Source of the DNA: Cloacibacterium sp047601505
Lineage (GTDB): Bacteria > Bacteroidota > Bacteroidia > Flavobacteriales > Weeksellaceae
Direction: 5' to 3'
Length of the DNA: 64,000 nucleotides
Assembly: GCF_047601505.1 (NCBI RefSeq)
Contig: NZ_JASGJD010000001.1
Location: forward strand, 2,108,001 to 2,172,000
Shown one piece after another: positions 34,691 through 42,925 of the stretch (positions are counted from its first letter, which is position 1; each line of letters starts with the position of its first letter). The notes beneath the pieces are model-generated. The model was given only the letters and a program-made list of their open reading frames with translations. It searched no databases and had not been told where the DNA came from. A program made the position numbers and the translations under genes.

Positions 34691-36467
34691 TTAGTAAGAA
34701 TTTTTCTCTACAAAATGTTTCGCAATTTTTTCAGTTAACGCAATTACGTTTGGCTGATTGGTGTATTTTGTAAATCTTCTTAAGCCAGAAAGCATCATAC
34801 GTTGTTCATCTCCTTCAGCAAAAGAAACAATTCCTTCTTTAGCCGCAGCAATAATTTTTTCTATTGCTTTGTAAAGATTCAGTTGAGCCATTGCAGCTTC
34901 TACAGAATCTGGAGCAAAATGTTTTTCAACTCTTAAAATAGCAGATTCTGCCATATAAATTTGATTTAAAATCTCTGAAGCATTAATCAATAAATGTTGT
35001 TGCTTCTCAATTTCCATCATATATTTTTGAAGTGCAGCACCAGAAACCATCAAGAAAACTTTCTTAAGATTAGCGATAATTGCTTTTTCTTCGCTCATAA
35101 ATTCAGAATAATCTGGCGTTTCGAAACTTGGGATGCCCATTAATTCTTTACCAACTGCCATTGCAGGAGACATTAAATCTATTTCTCCTTTGAAGGCTCT
35201 CTTAATCAACATTCCTACAGAAAGAAGTCTGTTGATTTCGTTGGTTCCTTCATAAATTCTAGAAATTCTGGCATCTCTCCAAGCTGCTTCCATTGGTGTA
35301 TCTTCAGAGAAGCCCATTCCTCCAAAAATTTGAATTCCTTCATCTGCTGAATTTTGAGCTGTATCAGAAACAAAAACTTTTAAGATAGAACATTCTACAG
35401 CATATTCTTCCACACCTTTTAATTCAGCTTCTTGATGATTCATTCCGCCTTCTACCAAAGCATCAATTTTATTTTGAACATCTTGAGCAGCTCTGTAAGA
35501 ACCTGCTTCTGAAACGAAAGTAGCCGTAGCCATTTCTGCTAATTTTTTTCTAATTGCCCCAAAAGTTGCAATAGGAGTGTTGAATTGTTTTCTTTCGTTT
35601 GAATATTGAACAGAATGATTAAAAATTCTTCTTTGAGCATCTAAACAAGCTGCTGCTAATTTAATTCTACCAACATTCAAAGCATTTAAAGCGATTTTGA
35701 AACCATTGTTTCTTTCGCCCAAAAGACATTCAACAGGAACTTTCATATCATTGAAGAAAACCTGGCGAGTAGAAGAGGCTCTAATCCCCAATTTATGTTC
35801 TTCTTCCCCGAAAGTAAGGCTATCAGGATTTTCTAATTCACTTCTGTTGACTACGAAACCTGTGATATTTTTATCATCATCAATTTTTGCGAAGAACGTG
35901 AAGGTATCAGCAAAACCTGCGTTAGAAATCCACATTTTTTGTCCGTTGATGATGTAGTGTTTTCCGTCTTCCGAAAGTTTGGCTTTGGTTTTTCCAGAAT
36001 TTGCATCAGAACCAGCATCAGGTTCAGTAAGACAATACGCTCCGAATTTAGTTCCAGCTGCTAAATCTGGTAAATATTTTTGTTTTTGAGCTTCAGTTCC
36101 GTACAATAGGATAGGAAGCGTTCCAATACCAGTGTGAGCGCCATAAGCGGTTGCTAACGAACCTGTTGCGCCAGAAAGATAATCACAAGAAATCATGGTA
36201 GAAACGAAACCAAGACCTAAACCGCCGTAATTTTCTGGAACTGCAATTCCTAAGAATCCCATTTCCCCAATTTGTTTCATACATTCTTCAGTGAATGCGT
36301 AGTCTTTTTTCTCGAAATCTTTCTTTGTTTGGAACTACAACTTTGTCTATAAATTCTTTGGCAGAGTCGCGAAGCATTTTTTGTTCCTCCGAAAAATCTT
36401 CCATAGTGAAGATATTCTTAGCTTCTATTTCTTTTATAAGGAATTCTCCTCCTTTTAGTGTGCTCAT
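34691..36467 (-). pseudogene. Large acyl-CoA dehydrogenase, frameshifted near its 5' end
   Basis: The frame from 36280 downstream gives 529 residues beginning in the middle of the N-terminal domain (MKQIGEMGFLGIAVPENYGG). The true start is ATG at 36465-36467 (STLKGGEFLIKEIEAKNIF). That frame runs to ERF and then shifts at 36315-36320, where one extra base in a T3 run (AGATTTCGAG on the minus strand) breaks it. Removing it gives ERFEKKDYAFTEECMKQIG and a 591-residue protein, the normal size for this C-terminally extended family. The QIF-GG-GFSED and YEGTNEINR motifs are intact. Last gene of the beta-oxidation operon. Sequencing error or a true mutation. Confidence 0.85.
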
Positions 36468-36486
36468 ATTAATTTATTTGTATTTA

Positions 36487-36514
36487 TGTACGATGTACAA
36501 AGTACAAAGTACTT
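36487..36514. repeat. 7-bp array TGTACGA/TGTACAA/AGTACAA/AGTACTT
   Basis: Four heptamers of the TGTACAA type in the spacer between thiolase and acyl-CoA dehydrogenase. Followed 30 bases later by an opposed array of the same family. Confidence 0.8.
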
Positions 36515-36544
36515 TTTGTTAATATTTTTTTTGAAATTTTAAAA

Positions 36545-36572
36545 GATACATTGTACATAGTACATTGTACTT
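36545..36572. repeat. Opposed 7-bp array GATACAT/TGTACAT/AGTACAT/TGTACTT
   Basis: Four heptamers; the complement reads as TGTACAA/TGTACTA-like units, so this is the inverted partner of 36487-36514. Together they look like an empty version of the gene-bearing pair at 37774-38213. Confidence 0.75.
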
Positions 36573-36580
36573 TTTATGAT

Positions 36581-37759
36581 TTAAAGAAGTTCAATTATAC
36601 TCGCAGCGCCTTGTCCTGTTCCTACACACATCGAAACCATACCATATTTTACGCCTCTTAATTTCATTTCGTCAAGAAGCTGAACGGTTAGTTTAGTTCC
36701 TGTACAACCAAGAGGATGACCAAGAGCGATTGCGCCACCGTTTACATTCAAAATTTCTGGATTTAAATCCAATTCTTTTTTAATCGCAACTGACTGAGAA
36801 GCAAATGCTTCGTTCAATTCAATTAAACCAATATCTTGAAGAGAAAGCCCAGCTTGTTTTAACGCTTTTGGAATAGCGTAAATTGGACCGACTCCCATAA
36901 TTCTTGGTTCAAGACCAACAGCGGAATAAGAAACTAATCTTGCAATAGGTTCTAAATTTAGTTCTTTAACCATTTCTTCTGACATTACTACCACAAAAGC
37001 AGCTCCATCAGACATTTGAGACGAATTACCTGCAGTTACAGATCCTCCAGCTGCAAAAACAGGTCTTAGTTTTGCCAAACCTTCAATAGAAGTATCTGCT
37101 CTAGGACCTTCATCTACAGAAAAATCAAATTTTTTGGTTTGAACTTTTTGATTTTCGTCTAAGAAATTATATTCTACTGGAATCGGAACGATTTGTTTTG
37201 CAAATTTACCTTCAGAAAGTGCTTTCAAAGCTTTTTGATGAGATTCAAAAGCGAATTGATCTTGCTCTTCTCTAGAAATATTATATTGTTTTGCTACCTC
37301 TTCAGCAGTGTAGCCCATTCCCCAATAATAATCTGGGTTAGATTTTGCAATATGACTTTCAGGAACTGGTTTGTAGCCTCCCATCGGAATAAAAGACATA
37401 CTTTCTGCACCTCCTGCAATGATACAATCTGCCATCCCTGCCTGAATTTTTGCAGAAGCTATAGCAATTGCTTCTGAACCTGAAGCACAATATCTGTTTA
37501 CGGTAACACCAGGAACTTTATCGGTATTCATTCCCATTAAAGAAATGAGACGAGCCACGTTAAGACCTTGTTCGGCTTCTGGCATAGCATTTCCAACGAT
37601 TAGGTCGTCAACTCTGTTTTTATCTAACTGTGGCAAATCTGCCATCAATTTTTCTATAACTTTTGCAGCCATTACATCTGGACGAGTAAAACGAAGAGAA
37701 CCTTTCGGAGCTTTTCCTACTGCCGTTCTGTAGCCTGCTACTATATATGCTTGTTTCAT
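36581..37759 (-). CDS. Acetyl-CoA C-acyltransferase (thiolase), beta-oxidation operon
   Basis: 392 residues, start at MKQAYIVAGYRT. It carries out thiolytic cleavage of 3-ketoacyl-CoA. The nucleophile Cys91 is in NRYCASGSEAIA; the His of GHPLGCTG and the Cys of CVGTGQGAA near the C-terminus complete the active site. The GGAESMSFIPMGG and NEAFASQ blocks are typical of the FadA/FadI group. It lies between the acyl-CoA dehydrogenase and the FadJ-type gene, with 7-bp arrays in both flanking spacers. Confidence 0.94.
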   Translation of the reverse strand: MKQAYIVAGYRTAVGKAPKGSLRFTRPDVMAAKVIEKLMADLPQLDKNRVDDLIVGNAMPEAEQGLNVARLISLMGMNTDKVPGVTVNRYCASGSEAIAIASAKIQAGMADCIIAGGAESMSFIPMGGYKPVPESHIAKSNPDYYWGMGYTAEEVAKQYNISREEQDQFAFESHQKALKALSEGKFAKQIVPIPVEYNFLDENQKVQTKKFDFSVDEGPRADTSIEGLAKLRPVFAAGGSVTAGNSSQMSDGAAFVVVMSEEMVKELNLEPIARLVSYSAVGLEPRIMGVGPIYAIPKALKQAGLSLQDIGLIELNEAFASQSVAIKKELDLNPEILNVNGGAIALGHPLGCTGTKLTVQLLDEMKLRGVKYGMVSMCVGTGQGAASIIELL

Positions 37760-37773
37760 AATTTTTTGTATTA

Positions 37774-37801
37774 TGTACAATGTACAATGTACAATGTACT
37801 T
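37774..37801. repeat. 7-bp array (TGTACAA)x3 + TGTACTT
   Basis: Three perfect TGTACAA units and one variant, directly 3' of the four-helix-bundle gene. Confidence 0.9.
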
Positions 37802-37804
37802 TTA

Positions 37805-38158
37805 TTAAGATTTGTAATTGTTGATTAATTTTATCAGCATATTTTGAATATGTCTCAGTTCATTGAAAACTAAATCATAATTTTCATTTGAAATGTATTC
37901 TAAATTTTTTGCAACAATTAGTTGTGTTTCAAACTCAAAAGAAGAAGCTAAAGCAATAGATAAAAACTGAACAAATTGTTTGTCGGTATCTCTACCAGCG
38001 CCTTCTGCTATATTTGAAGATATTGAAACCAAACTTCTTCGAGATTGAGAAGTTAACCCAAAGAGTTCATCTTTTGGGAAAGTTTTTGAAAATTTATAGT
38101 AAAGCGTTGTTAAATCAATCGCTTTTTTCCAAACCTCTAACTCTCTAAAATTGTGCAT
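37805..38158 (-). CDS. Four-helix-bundle protein, 23S rRNA intervening-sequence (S23) type
   Basis: 117 residues. F-R-E-L-E-V-W-K-K-A-I-D-L at the start, FGLTSQSRRSLVSISSNIAEGAGR in the middle and FEFETQL later are the standard motifs of the family first found as ORFs in 23S rRNA intervening sequences. The fold is a pentameric four-helix bundle; the function is unknown. Here it is no part of an rRNA gene: it interrupts the beta-oxidation operon and is bounded by opposed TGTACAA-type 7-bp arrays (37774-37801 and 38179-38213). This suggests a small inserted cassette. A paralogue lies at 56421-56810. Confidence 0.9.
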   Translation of the reverse strand: MHNFRELEVWKKAIDLTTLYYKFSKTFPKDELFGLTSQSRRSLVSISSNIAEGAGRDTDKQFVQFLSIALASSFEFETQLIVAKNLEYISNENYDLVFNELRHIQNMLIKLINNYKS

Positions 38159-38178
38159 AATTTAAAATTAATTCAAAA

Positions 38179-38213
38179 TACTTTTTACTTTGTACATTTT
38201 ACTTTGTACAAAT
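38179..38213. repeat. Opposed 7-bp array TACTTTT/TACTTTG/TACATTT/TACTTTG/TACAAAT
   Basis: Five heptamers upstream of the four-helix-bundle gene. The complement contains TGTACAA-type units (AAAGTA, TGTACAAAGTA), so it is inverted relative to 37774-37801. Confidence 0.75.
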
Positions 38214-40618
38214 TAATTACGAAGCGGTTTACCATTCTGTAACATATACTGAATTCTTTCTAGAGTTTTTCTTTCTCCACACAATTGTAAGAAAGCTTCT
38301 CTTTCTAGGTTCAATAAGTATTGTTCTGTAACTTCAGTTGGTTCAGATAAACTACCACCAACCATTACATAAGCCAATTTATCAGCAATTTTCTTATCGT
38401 GGTCAGAGATGAAATTACCGGTTACCATTTGGTCGGTTCCTACGTAGAACATTCCCAAAGCACCTTGACCGAGAACTTTTACTTTTTGTTGAACAGGTTG
38501 AGTATAACCTTGTTCAGCCATCAATAATGCTACTTTTTTAGCTTCAGCAATTTGTCTGTTTTTGTTAACCACAACAATATCTTTATGTTTCTGAAGAATT
38601 CCCATATCAAAAGCTTCGTGAGCAGAAGTAGCCACTTTTGCCATTGCAATATTCATGAAGGCTTCTCTAAGGCGGTTGTTTTTAACATCATCTGCAACCA
38701 CGTCATTCATGGTTCTAACAGCAAATTCTTTAGAACCACCACCACCAGGAATTACACCAACTCCGAATTCTACCAAACCGATATATGTTTCTGCTGCGGC
38801 AACCACTTTATCTGCGTGCATTGTCATTTCGCAACCACCGCCAAGAGTCATTCCGTGAGGAGCAACAACAACAGGAATAGAAGAGTAGCGAACTCTCATC
38901 ATCGATTTTTGGAAATAAGCAATAGCCATGTTCAAATCGTCCCAATCTTGTTCTATTGCCATCATGAGAATCATTGCTAAATTAGCACCAACAGAGAAAT
39001 TAGCACCTTGATTTCCAATTACTAAACCTTCGTATTCTTTTTCAGCTAAATCAATAGCTTTGTTGAGTCCGTCAAGAACTTCACCTCCCAAAGAATTCAT
39101 TTTAGAACGAATTTCAAAATTGATAATACCGTCTCCTAAATATTGAATAGCAGAACCTGAGTTTTTCCAAAGCGTTTTGGTAGGTCTGATGTTATCAAGA
39201 ATAATGAAATTATTTTGACCAGGAATTTCAGCAAATTCAGAAGCTTGTTGGTTGAAGAATGTTTTTGTTCCATCTTCTTTTACTTGATAGAAAGAATTTC
39301 CTTTTTCTGCGAAAGATTTTGCCCAATCAGAAACCGTAAAACCAGCTTCTGAAGCCAATTCAATTCCTTTTTGAACGCCTACAGCATCCCAAATTTCGAA
39401 AGGCCCATTTTCCCAACCGAAACCTGCTTTCATGGCGTCGTCTATTTTGTAGATTTCGTCAGAAATTTCAGGGACTTTATGAGAAACGTAAGCGAAAAGT
39501 GCTCCAAAAGATTTTCTGTACAATTCGCCAGCTTTGTCTTTACCACCAATTAAAACTTTGAATCTATCAAGAGGTTTATCAATAGATTTGGTTAATTCTA
39601 AAGTCGCAAAATTTGCTTTTCCTTGTAGTTCGTATTGTAAAGTATCTAAATTTAACCCTTGAATTTCAGATTTTCCGGCTGCATTTTTCACTTTTTTGTA
39701 GAAACCGCCATCTGTTTTAGAGCCTAACCATTTGTTTTCCATCATGGTATTGATATAATCTGGAAGAACAAAAGTGTCTTTAAATTGCTCGCTTTCAGCA
39801 CCAGAATTATGAACGCCATTTGCAACAAGTACTAAAGTATCTAAACCAACAACATCAGCCGTTCTGAAAGTTGCAGATTTTGGTCTTCCAATTACTGGAC
39901 CTGTTAATTTATCTACTTCAGTAACGTTTAAACCGATAGATTTAACATTGTGAAGTAAATTCATAATAGAAAAAACTCCAATTCTATTGGCAACAAAAGC
40001 AGGTGTATCTTTTGCCAAAACCATGGTTTTACCTAAGAATTTTTCGCCATATTCCATGTAGAATTTTATAATTTCTGGGTCTGTGTCTGGCGTTGGAATA
40101 ATCTCTAAAAGAGGTAAATATCTTACAGGATTAAAGAAATGTGTCCCTGCGAAATATTTTTTAAAATCGTTGCTTCTACCTTCTGTAAGCAAATGAATAG
40201 GAATACCAGAAGTGTTAGAAGATACCAAAGTCCCTGGTTTACGATATTGTTCTATTTTTTCGTAAACAGATTTTTTGATGTCTAATCTTTCTACTACTAC
40301 TTCGATAATCCAATCTGTATTTTTGATTTTTTGCAAATCGTCGTCAAAATTTCCTACAGAAATTCTGTTTGCGAATTCTTTTTTGTAAAGAAGTGCAGGA
40401 CTAGATTTTACTAATTTTGCCAAGCTTTCAGTTGCAATTCTGTTGCGTACTGTTTTGTCTTCTTTTGTAAGACCTTTTTTTGTTTCAGTATCTGTAAGTT
40501 CAAAAGGAACAATGTCTAAAAGCAAAACTTCAACGCCAATGTTTGCAAAGTGCGCTGCAATGCCGCTTCCCATAATTCCCGAGCCGAGAACTGTAACGTG
40601 TTTTATTCGTCTTTTCAT
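38213..40618 (-). CDS. Bifunctional 3-hydroxyacyl-CoA dehydrogenase / enoyl-CoA hydratase
   Basis: 801 residues. The N-terminal 3-hydroxyacyl-CoA dehydrogenase has the Rossmann motif VLGSGIMGSGIAAHFAN (~10-26), the H-F-F-N-P-V block and AFVANRIG. The C-terminal crotonase domain has GANFSVGANLAM and GGGCEMTMHADK, then VEFGVGVIPGGGGSKE. The order dehydrogenase-then-hydratase is the reverse of E. coli FadB/FadJ and is typical of the large Bacteroidota/Gram-positive type. It performs hydration and NAD+-dependent oxidation in beta-oxidation. First structural gene after the MarR regulator. Confidence 0.94.
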   Translation of the reverse strand: MKRRIKHVTVLGSGIMGSGIAAHFANIGVEVLLLDIVPFELTDTETKKGLTKEDKTVRNRIATESLAKLVKSSPALLYKKEFANRISVGNFDDDLQKIKNTDWIIEVVVERLDIKKSVYEKIEQYRKPGTLVSSNTSGIPIHLLTEGRSNDFKKYFAGTHFFNPVRYLPLLEIIPTPDTDPEIIKFYMEYGEKFLGKTMVLAKDTPAFVANRIGVFSIMNLLHNVKSIGLNVTEVDKLTGPVIGRPKSATFRTADVVGLDTLVLVANGVHNSGAESEQFKDTFVLPDYINTMMENKWLGSKTDGGFYKKVKNAAGKSEIQGLNLDTLQYELQGKANFATLELTKSIDKPLDRFKVLIGGKDKAGELYRKSFGALFAYVSHKVPEISDEIYKIDDAMKAGFGWENGPFEIWDAVGVQKGIELASEAGFTVSDWAKSFAEKGNSFYQVKEDGTKTFFNQQASEFAEIPGQNNFIILDNIRPTKTLWKNSGSAIQYLGDGIINFEIRSKMNSLGGEVLDGLNKAIDLAEKEYEGLVIGNQGANFSVGANLAMILMMAIEQDWDDLNMAIAYFQKSMMRVRYSSIPVVVAPHGMTLGGGCEMTMHADKVVAAAETYIGLVEFGVGVIPGGGGSKEFAVRTMNDVVADDVKNNRLREAFMNIAMAKVATSAHEAFDMGILQKHKDIVVVNKNRQIAEAKKVALLMAEQGYTQPVQQKVKVLGQGALGMFYVGTDQMVTGNFISDHDKKIADKLAYVMVGGSLSEPTEVTEQYLLNLEREAFLQLCGERKTLERIQYMLQNGKPLRN

Positions 40619-40639
40619 TTTAATATATTGAGTTTTATA

Positions 40640-41092
40640 CTATTTTTTTGTATTGATTTCGTTTGCGATTTTCAGTATGTCAGACATTACTTCTTTAAAG
40701 ATTGCAAATTTTTCTGCATCAATTCTATCCACCACTTTTTGATTGAAATTTACTACAACTTCTTTAGACAAGTTTCTAGATTTCAGTCCTTTATCTGTTA
40801 ATTTTATAATAACTTCTCTTTTGTCTGTAGTTGTTTTTTCTTTATAGATGTATCCGTTATCTTCCAGAAGTTTAATAATTCTGGTAAGAGAAGTAGGTTC
40901 TATAGCCATTTTGGGACCAAGATTTGTACTTCTTGTACCTTCTTTAGGGTCAATTTTTAACAATGTTAATGCTTGTACTGCGGTAGAATTGTATAATGAA
41001 GCCTGCTCTGTGTACATTTTAGAGACTGCTAACCAAACAGACTTCAATAATAAATCTACACTTTCTACTTTTCCTTTGTTCTTAGTTTCCAT
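40640..41092 (-). CDS. MarR family transcriptional regulator of the beta-oxidation operon
   Basis: 150 residues. The winged-helix core is visible: TALTLLKIDPKEGTRSTNLGPKMAIEPTSLTRIIKLLEDNGYI is the recognition region (residue block quoted only to TSLTRIIKLLEDNGYI), and TTDKREVIIKLTDKG is the wing (D-x-R motif). It heads an operon of beta-oxidation genes. Two copies of the palindrome TATGC-GT-GCATA flank its promoter, implying autorepression; a third copy lies before etfB. The ligand is probably an acyl-CoA or fatty acid (inference). Confidence 0.9.
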   Translation of the reverse strand: METKNKGKVESVDLLLKSVWLAVSKMYTEQASLYNSTAVQALTLLKIDPKEGTRSTNLGPKMAIEPTSLTRIIKLLEDNGYIYKEKTTTDKREVIIKLTDKGLKSRNLSKEVVVNFNQKVVDRIDAEKFAIFKEVMSDILKIANEINTKK

Positions 41093-41105
41093 TTTGTAAA
41101 AATGT

Positions 41106-41117
41106 TATGCGTGCATA
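41106..41117. promoter_or_regulatory. MarR operator 1 (TATGC-GT-GCATA)
   Basis: Palindrome with 5-bp arms lying just downstream of the predicted -7 element, over the likely transcription start. A second copy lies 31 bp upstream. Confidence 0.75.
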
Positions 41118-41118
41118 G

Positions 41119-41126
41119 CAAATATA
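41119..41126 (-). promoter_or_regulatory. -7 promoter element of the MarR/beta-oxidation operon
   Basis: On the minus strand TATATTTG, a full match to TAnnTTTG, placed between the two operator copies. Confidence 0.7.
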
Positions 41127-41136
41127 AAAAAAATAC

Positions 41137-41148
41137 TATGCGTGCATA
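41137..41148. promoter_or_regulatory. MarR operator 2 (TATGC-GT-GCATA)
   Basis: Identical to operator 1 and centred at about the -33 position. A repressor bound here and at operator 1 would cover the whole promoter. Confidence 0.75.
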
Positions 41149-41255
41149 ATATATTTTCATAAAAAATATTAATTAACTGAATTTCAATTAATTAATTACT
41201 AAGCAAAGCATAATATTGAAAATATTGAAGAAGAGTAGAATTCTAGAAAACCCCT

Positions 41256-42182
41256 TTATTGAAGGTGCTTTTTAATGATTTTGAGAATTTCTTCTAAAGT
41301 ATGACATTTATCAGTAAAATGGAGATAATTTACCTCCCAAAATTTATCCTGAAAATTGATTTTAATACCGGATAGGTCTTTTTTAAAATTTTTCTGTAAA
41401 GCGGAGTAAAGCATCTCTTTTTCTAAAAAAGGAGCATTAATTTCTGGCGAAACAAAATTTTCGTTGATGATGAATAGTCTGGGATTGGTTAATAAATCAT
41501 TATCTAAAAGAATATCTTCGGCAAGACCTTCTTGAAGTATTCCGTTGTTTACAAACCAAATTTTATCTGCAAATTCTTTGGCTAATCGCCAATCGTGAGA
41601 AGAGAAGAGTATAATTTTGTTGTGTTTTTTTGCTAAATCTCTTAATAATTTTAGAATAATTATTTTATTGTCTTCATCTAAGTGAGTGGTTGGTTCGTCT
41701 AAAATAATCATAGGAGAATTTTGTGCTAAAGCTCTTCCAATAAAGGCTTTTTGGAGATTTCCGTCTGATAATTTTTGCAGTAAAGTATTTTTGTATTCGT
41801 CTAATTTTAGTTGAGAAATAATGTGGTTGACTTCTTGTGTATCTTCTTTTTCTAACTGATAATAATAGGGAAGATGTATGAATTTACCGAGTGAAATTAA
41901 ATCTTCTGTAGTATAGTTTGCAGGAATTTGAGATTTTGAAAATACAACCGCAATTTGTTCTGCAATTTCTTTATTAGAAAGTTGATTATTTTGTTTTTTA
42001 TTGATTAAAATTTCACCATTTATAAGAGAAATTTGATTAAGAATGCTTTTGATTAAAGTAGTTTTACCGACACCATTGTTCCCAATCAAAAGGCAAATAT
42101 CTCCAAAATCCAAAGAAGCATTAACCTCTGAAATGAGAGGTTTCTGATAACCGATTGTTGTATTTTTTATTTCTAAAAACAT
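41256..42182 (-). CDS. ABC transporter ATP-binding protein, iron/cobalamin importer type
   Basis: 308 residues. Walker A GNNGVGKTTLIKS (~33-45), signature LSDGNLQKAFIGRALAQ (LSxGx variant), Walker B MIILDEPTTHLD and the switch His in SSHDW. The sequence is nearest FecE/BtuD-type subunits. It carries a ~60-residue C-terminal extension beyond the usual ~255. The cognate FecCD-type permease is encoded upstream on the same strand but separated by a GxxExxY gene cassette. No substrate-binding protein gene is adjacent. Confidence 0.9.
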   Translation of the reverse strand: MFLEIKNTTIGYQKPLISEVNASLDFGDICLLIGNNGVGKTTLIKSILNQISLINGEILINKKQNNQLSNKEIAEQIAVVFSKSQIPANYTTEDLISLGKFIHLPYYYQLEKEDTQEVNHIISQLKLDEYKNTLLQKLSDGNLQKAFIGRALAQNSPMIILDEPTTHLDEDNKIIILKLLRDLAKKHNKIILFSSHDWRLAKEFADKIWFVNNGILQEGLAEDILLDNDLLTNPRLFIINENFVSPEINAPFLEKEMLYSALQKNFKKDLSGIKINFQDKFWEVNYLHFTDKCHTLEEILKIIKKHLQ

Positions 42183-42190
42183 ATTAATTT

Positions 42191-42345
42191 AACGCAAAGG
42201 CACAAATTTTTATTTGTAATGTTTACTTTTTTAAGGTGCAAGAAAATCAAAGATTTTCATTTTTACACCATTGAATTAATGTCATCTTTGATGACTAGCG
42301 TCTTAAATTAGATTACTATTATTTCATTAATTAGCGTCTTTTCGT
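42191..42345. mobile_element. Gene-less copy of the GxxExxY cassette element
   Basis: Left end AACGCAAAGGCACAA (42191-42205), hairpin GAAAATC-AAA-GATTTTC (42242-42258), hairpin TCATC-TTT-GATGA (42282-42294) and a degenerate right end GCGTCTTTTCGTT (42334-42345). The same parts, in the same order, bound the GxxExxY gene at 42372-42920, so this looks like a deleted or never-loaded copy. Confidence 0.6.
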
Positions 42346-42371
42346 TAAATTATAAATTCTTTTCTTAAATT

Positions 42372-42920
42372 AACCGCAAAGGCGCAATTCAATTTTTTTA
42401 TAAGTGTTACATTGTTAAAGGCGCAAGAAAATCAAAGATTTTCATTTTTATAATCCATTAACAACCCTTTTTACTCCATTTTTAAAAATATCTATTCTGA
42501 AATTAAGGAGCAATCCTAATTTACAATTTGTCATTTTTAAATAGGTTAAAAGTTGAGCTTTATGAACATCATTAATAAAATCTACAGTTTTTATTTCTAA
42601 AATAAGTTTATCTTCAATAATTAAATCAATTCTAAAAGCATTTTCAATTCTTAATTCTTCATAAAGTATTGGAAGTGTTTTTTGTTTTTCTACTTTTAAC
42701 CCTGCTTTTTTTAATTCATAAAATAAACATTCTTCATATACACTTTCAAATAAACCTGCTCCAAATTTTTTATGAATTTTTAAGCCTAAATCAAAAACAA
42801 CTTTTGATAATTCATTTTCTGTCATATTTTTAATTAATAGTTTTTTAATAAATAATCATCTTTGATGACTTGCATCTTAAAAACATAAAGTGAATATTAC
42901 TTATACTGCGCCTTTGCGTT
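42372..42920. mobile_element. Repeat-bounded cassette carrying a GxxExxY gene
   Basis: Left end AACCGCAAAGGCGCAA (42372-42387) and right end TGCGCCTTTGCGTT (42907-42920) are inverted repeats (GCAAAGGCGCA core). Inside come the perfect hairpin GAAAATC-AAA-GATTTTC (42427-42443), the gene, and the hairpin TCATC-TTT-GATGA (42856-42868). It separates two genes of one ABC transporter. No transposase is present, so movement would need a helper in trans. Confidence 0.65.
42448..42825 (-). CDS. GxxExxY family protein
   Basis: 125 residues. GAGLFESVYEECL (~21-33) contains the family's namesake Gly-x-x-Glu-x-x-Tyr, followed by FRIDLIIEDKLILEIK, which resembles a PD-(D/E)xK nuclease core (D ... E-x-K). 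The protein ends GLLLNF ... GVKRVVNGL, as in the family. No biological role is established to my knowledge. Codon use looks like the surroundings. It lies within terminal inverted repeats between the permease and ATPase genes of an ABC importer. Confidence 0.88.
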   Translation of the reverse strand: MTENELSKVVFDLGLKIHKKFGAGLFESVYEECLFYELKKAGLKVEKQKTLPILYEELRIENAFRIDLIIEDKLILEIKTVDFINDVHKAQLLTYLKMTNCKLGLLLNFRIDIFKNGVKRVVNGL

Positions 42921-42925
42921 TTATT

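Noticed and set aside
37805..38158. Part of a fragmented 23S rRNA gene, since the protein family is known from rRNA intervening sequences
   Set aside because: The flanks are protein-coding beta-oxidation genes with no rRNA similarity.
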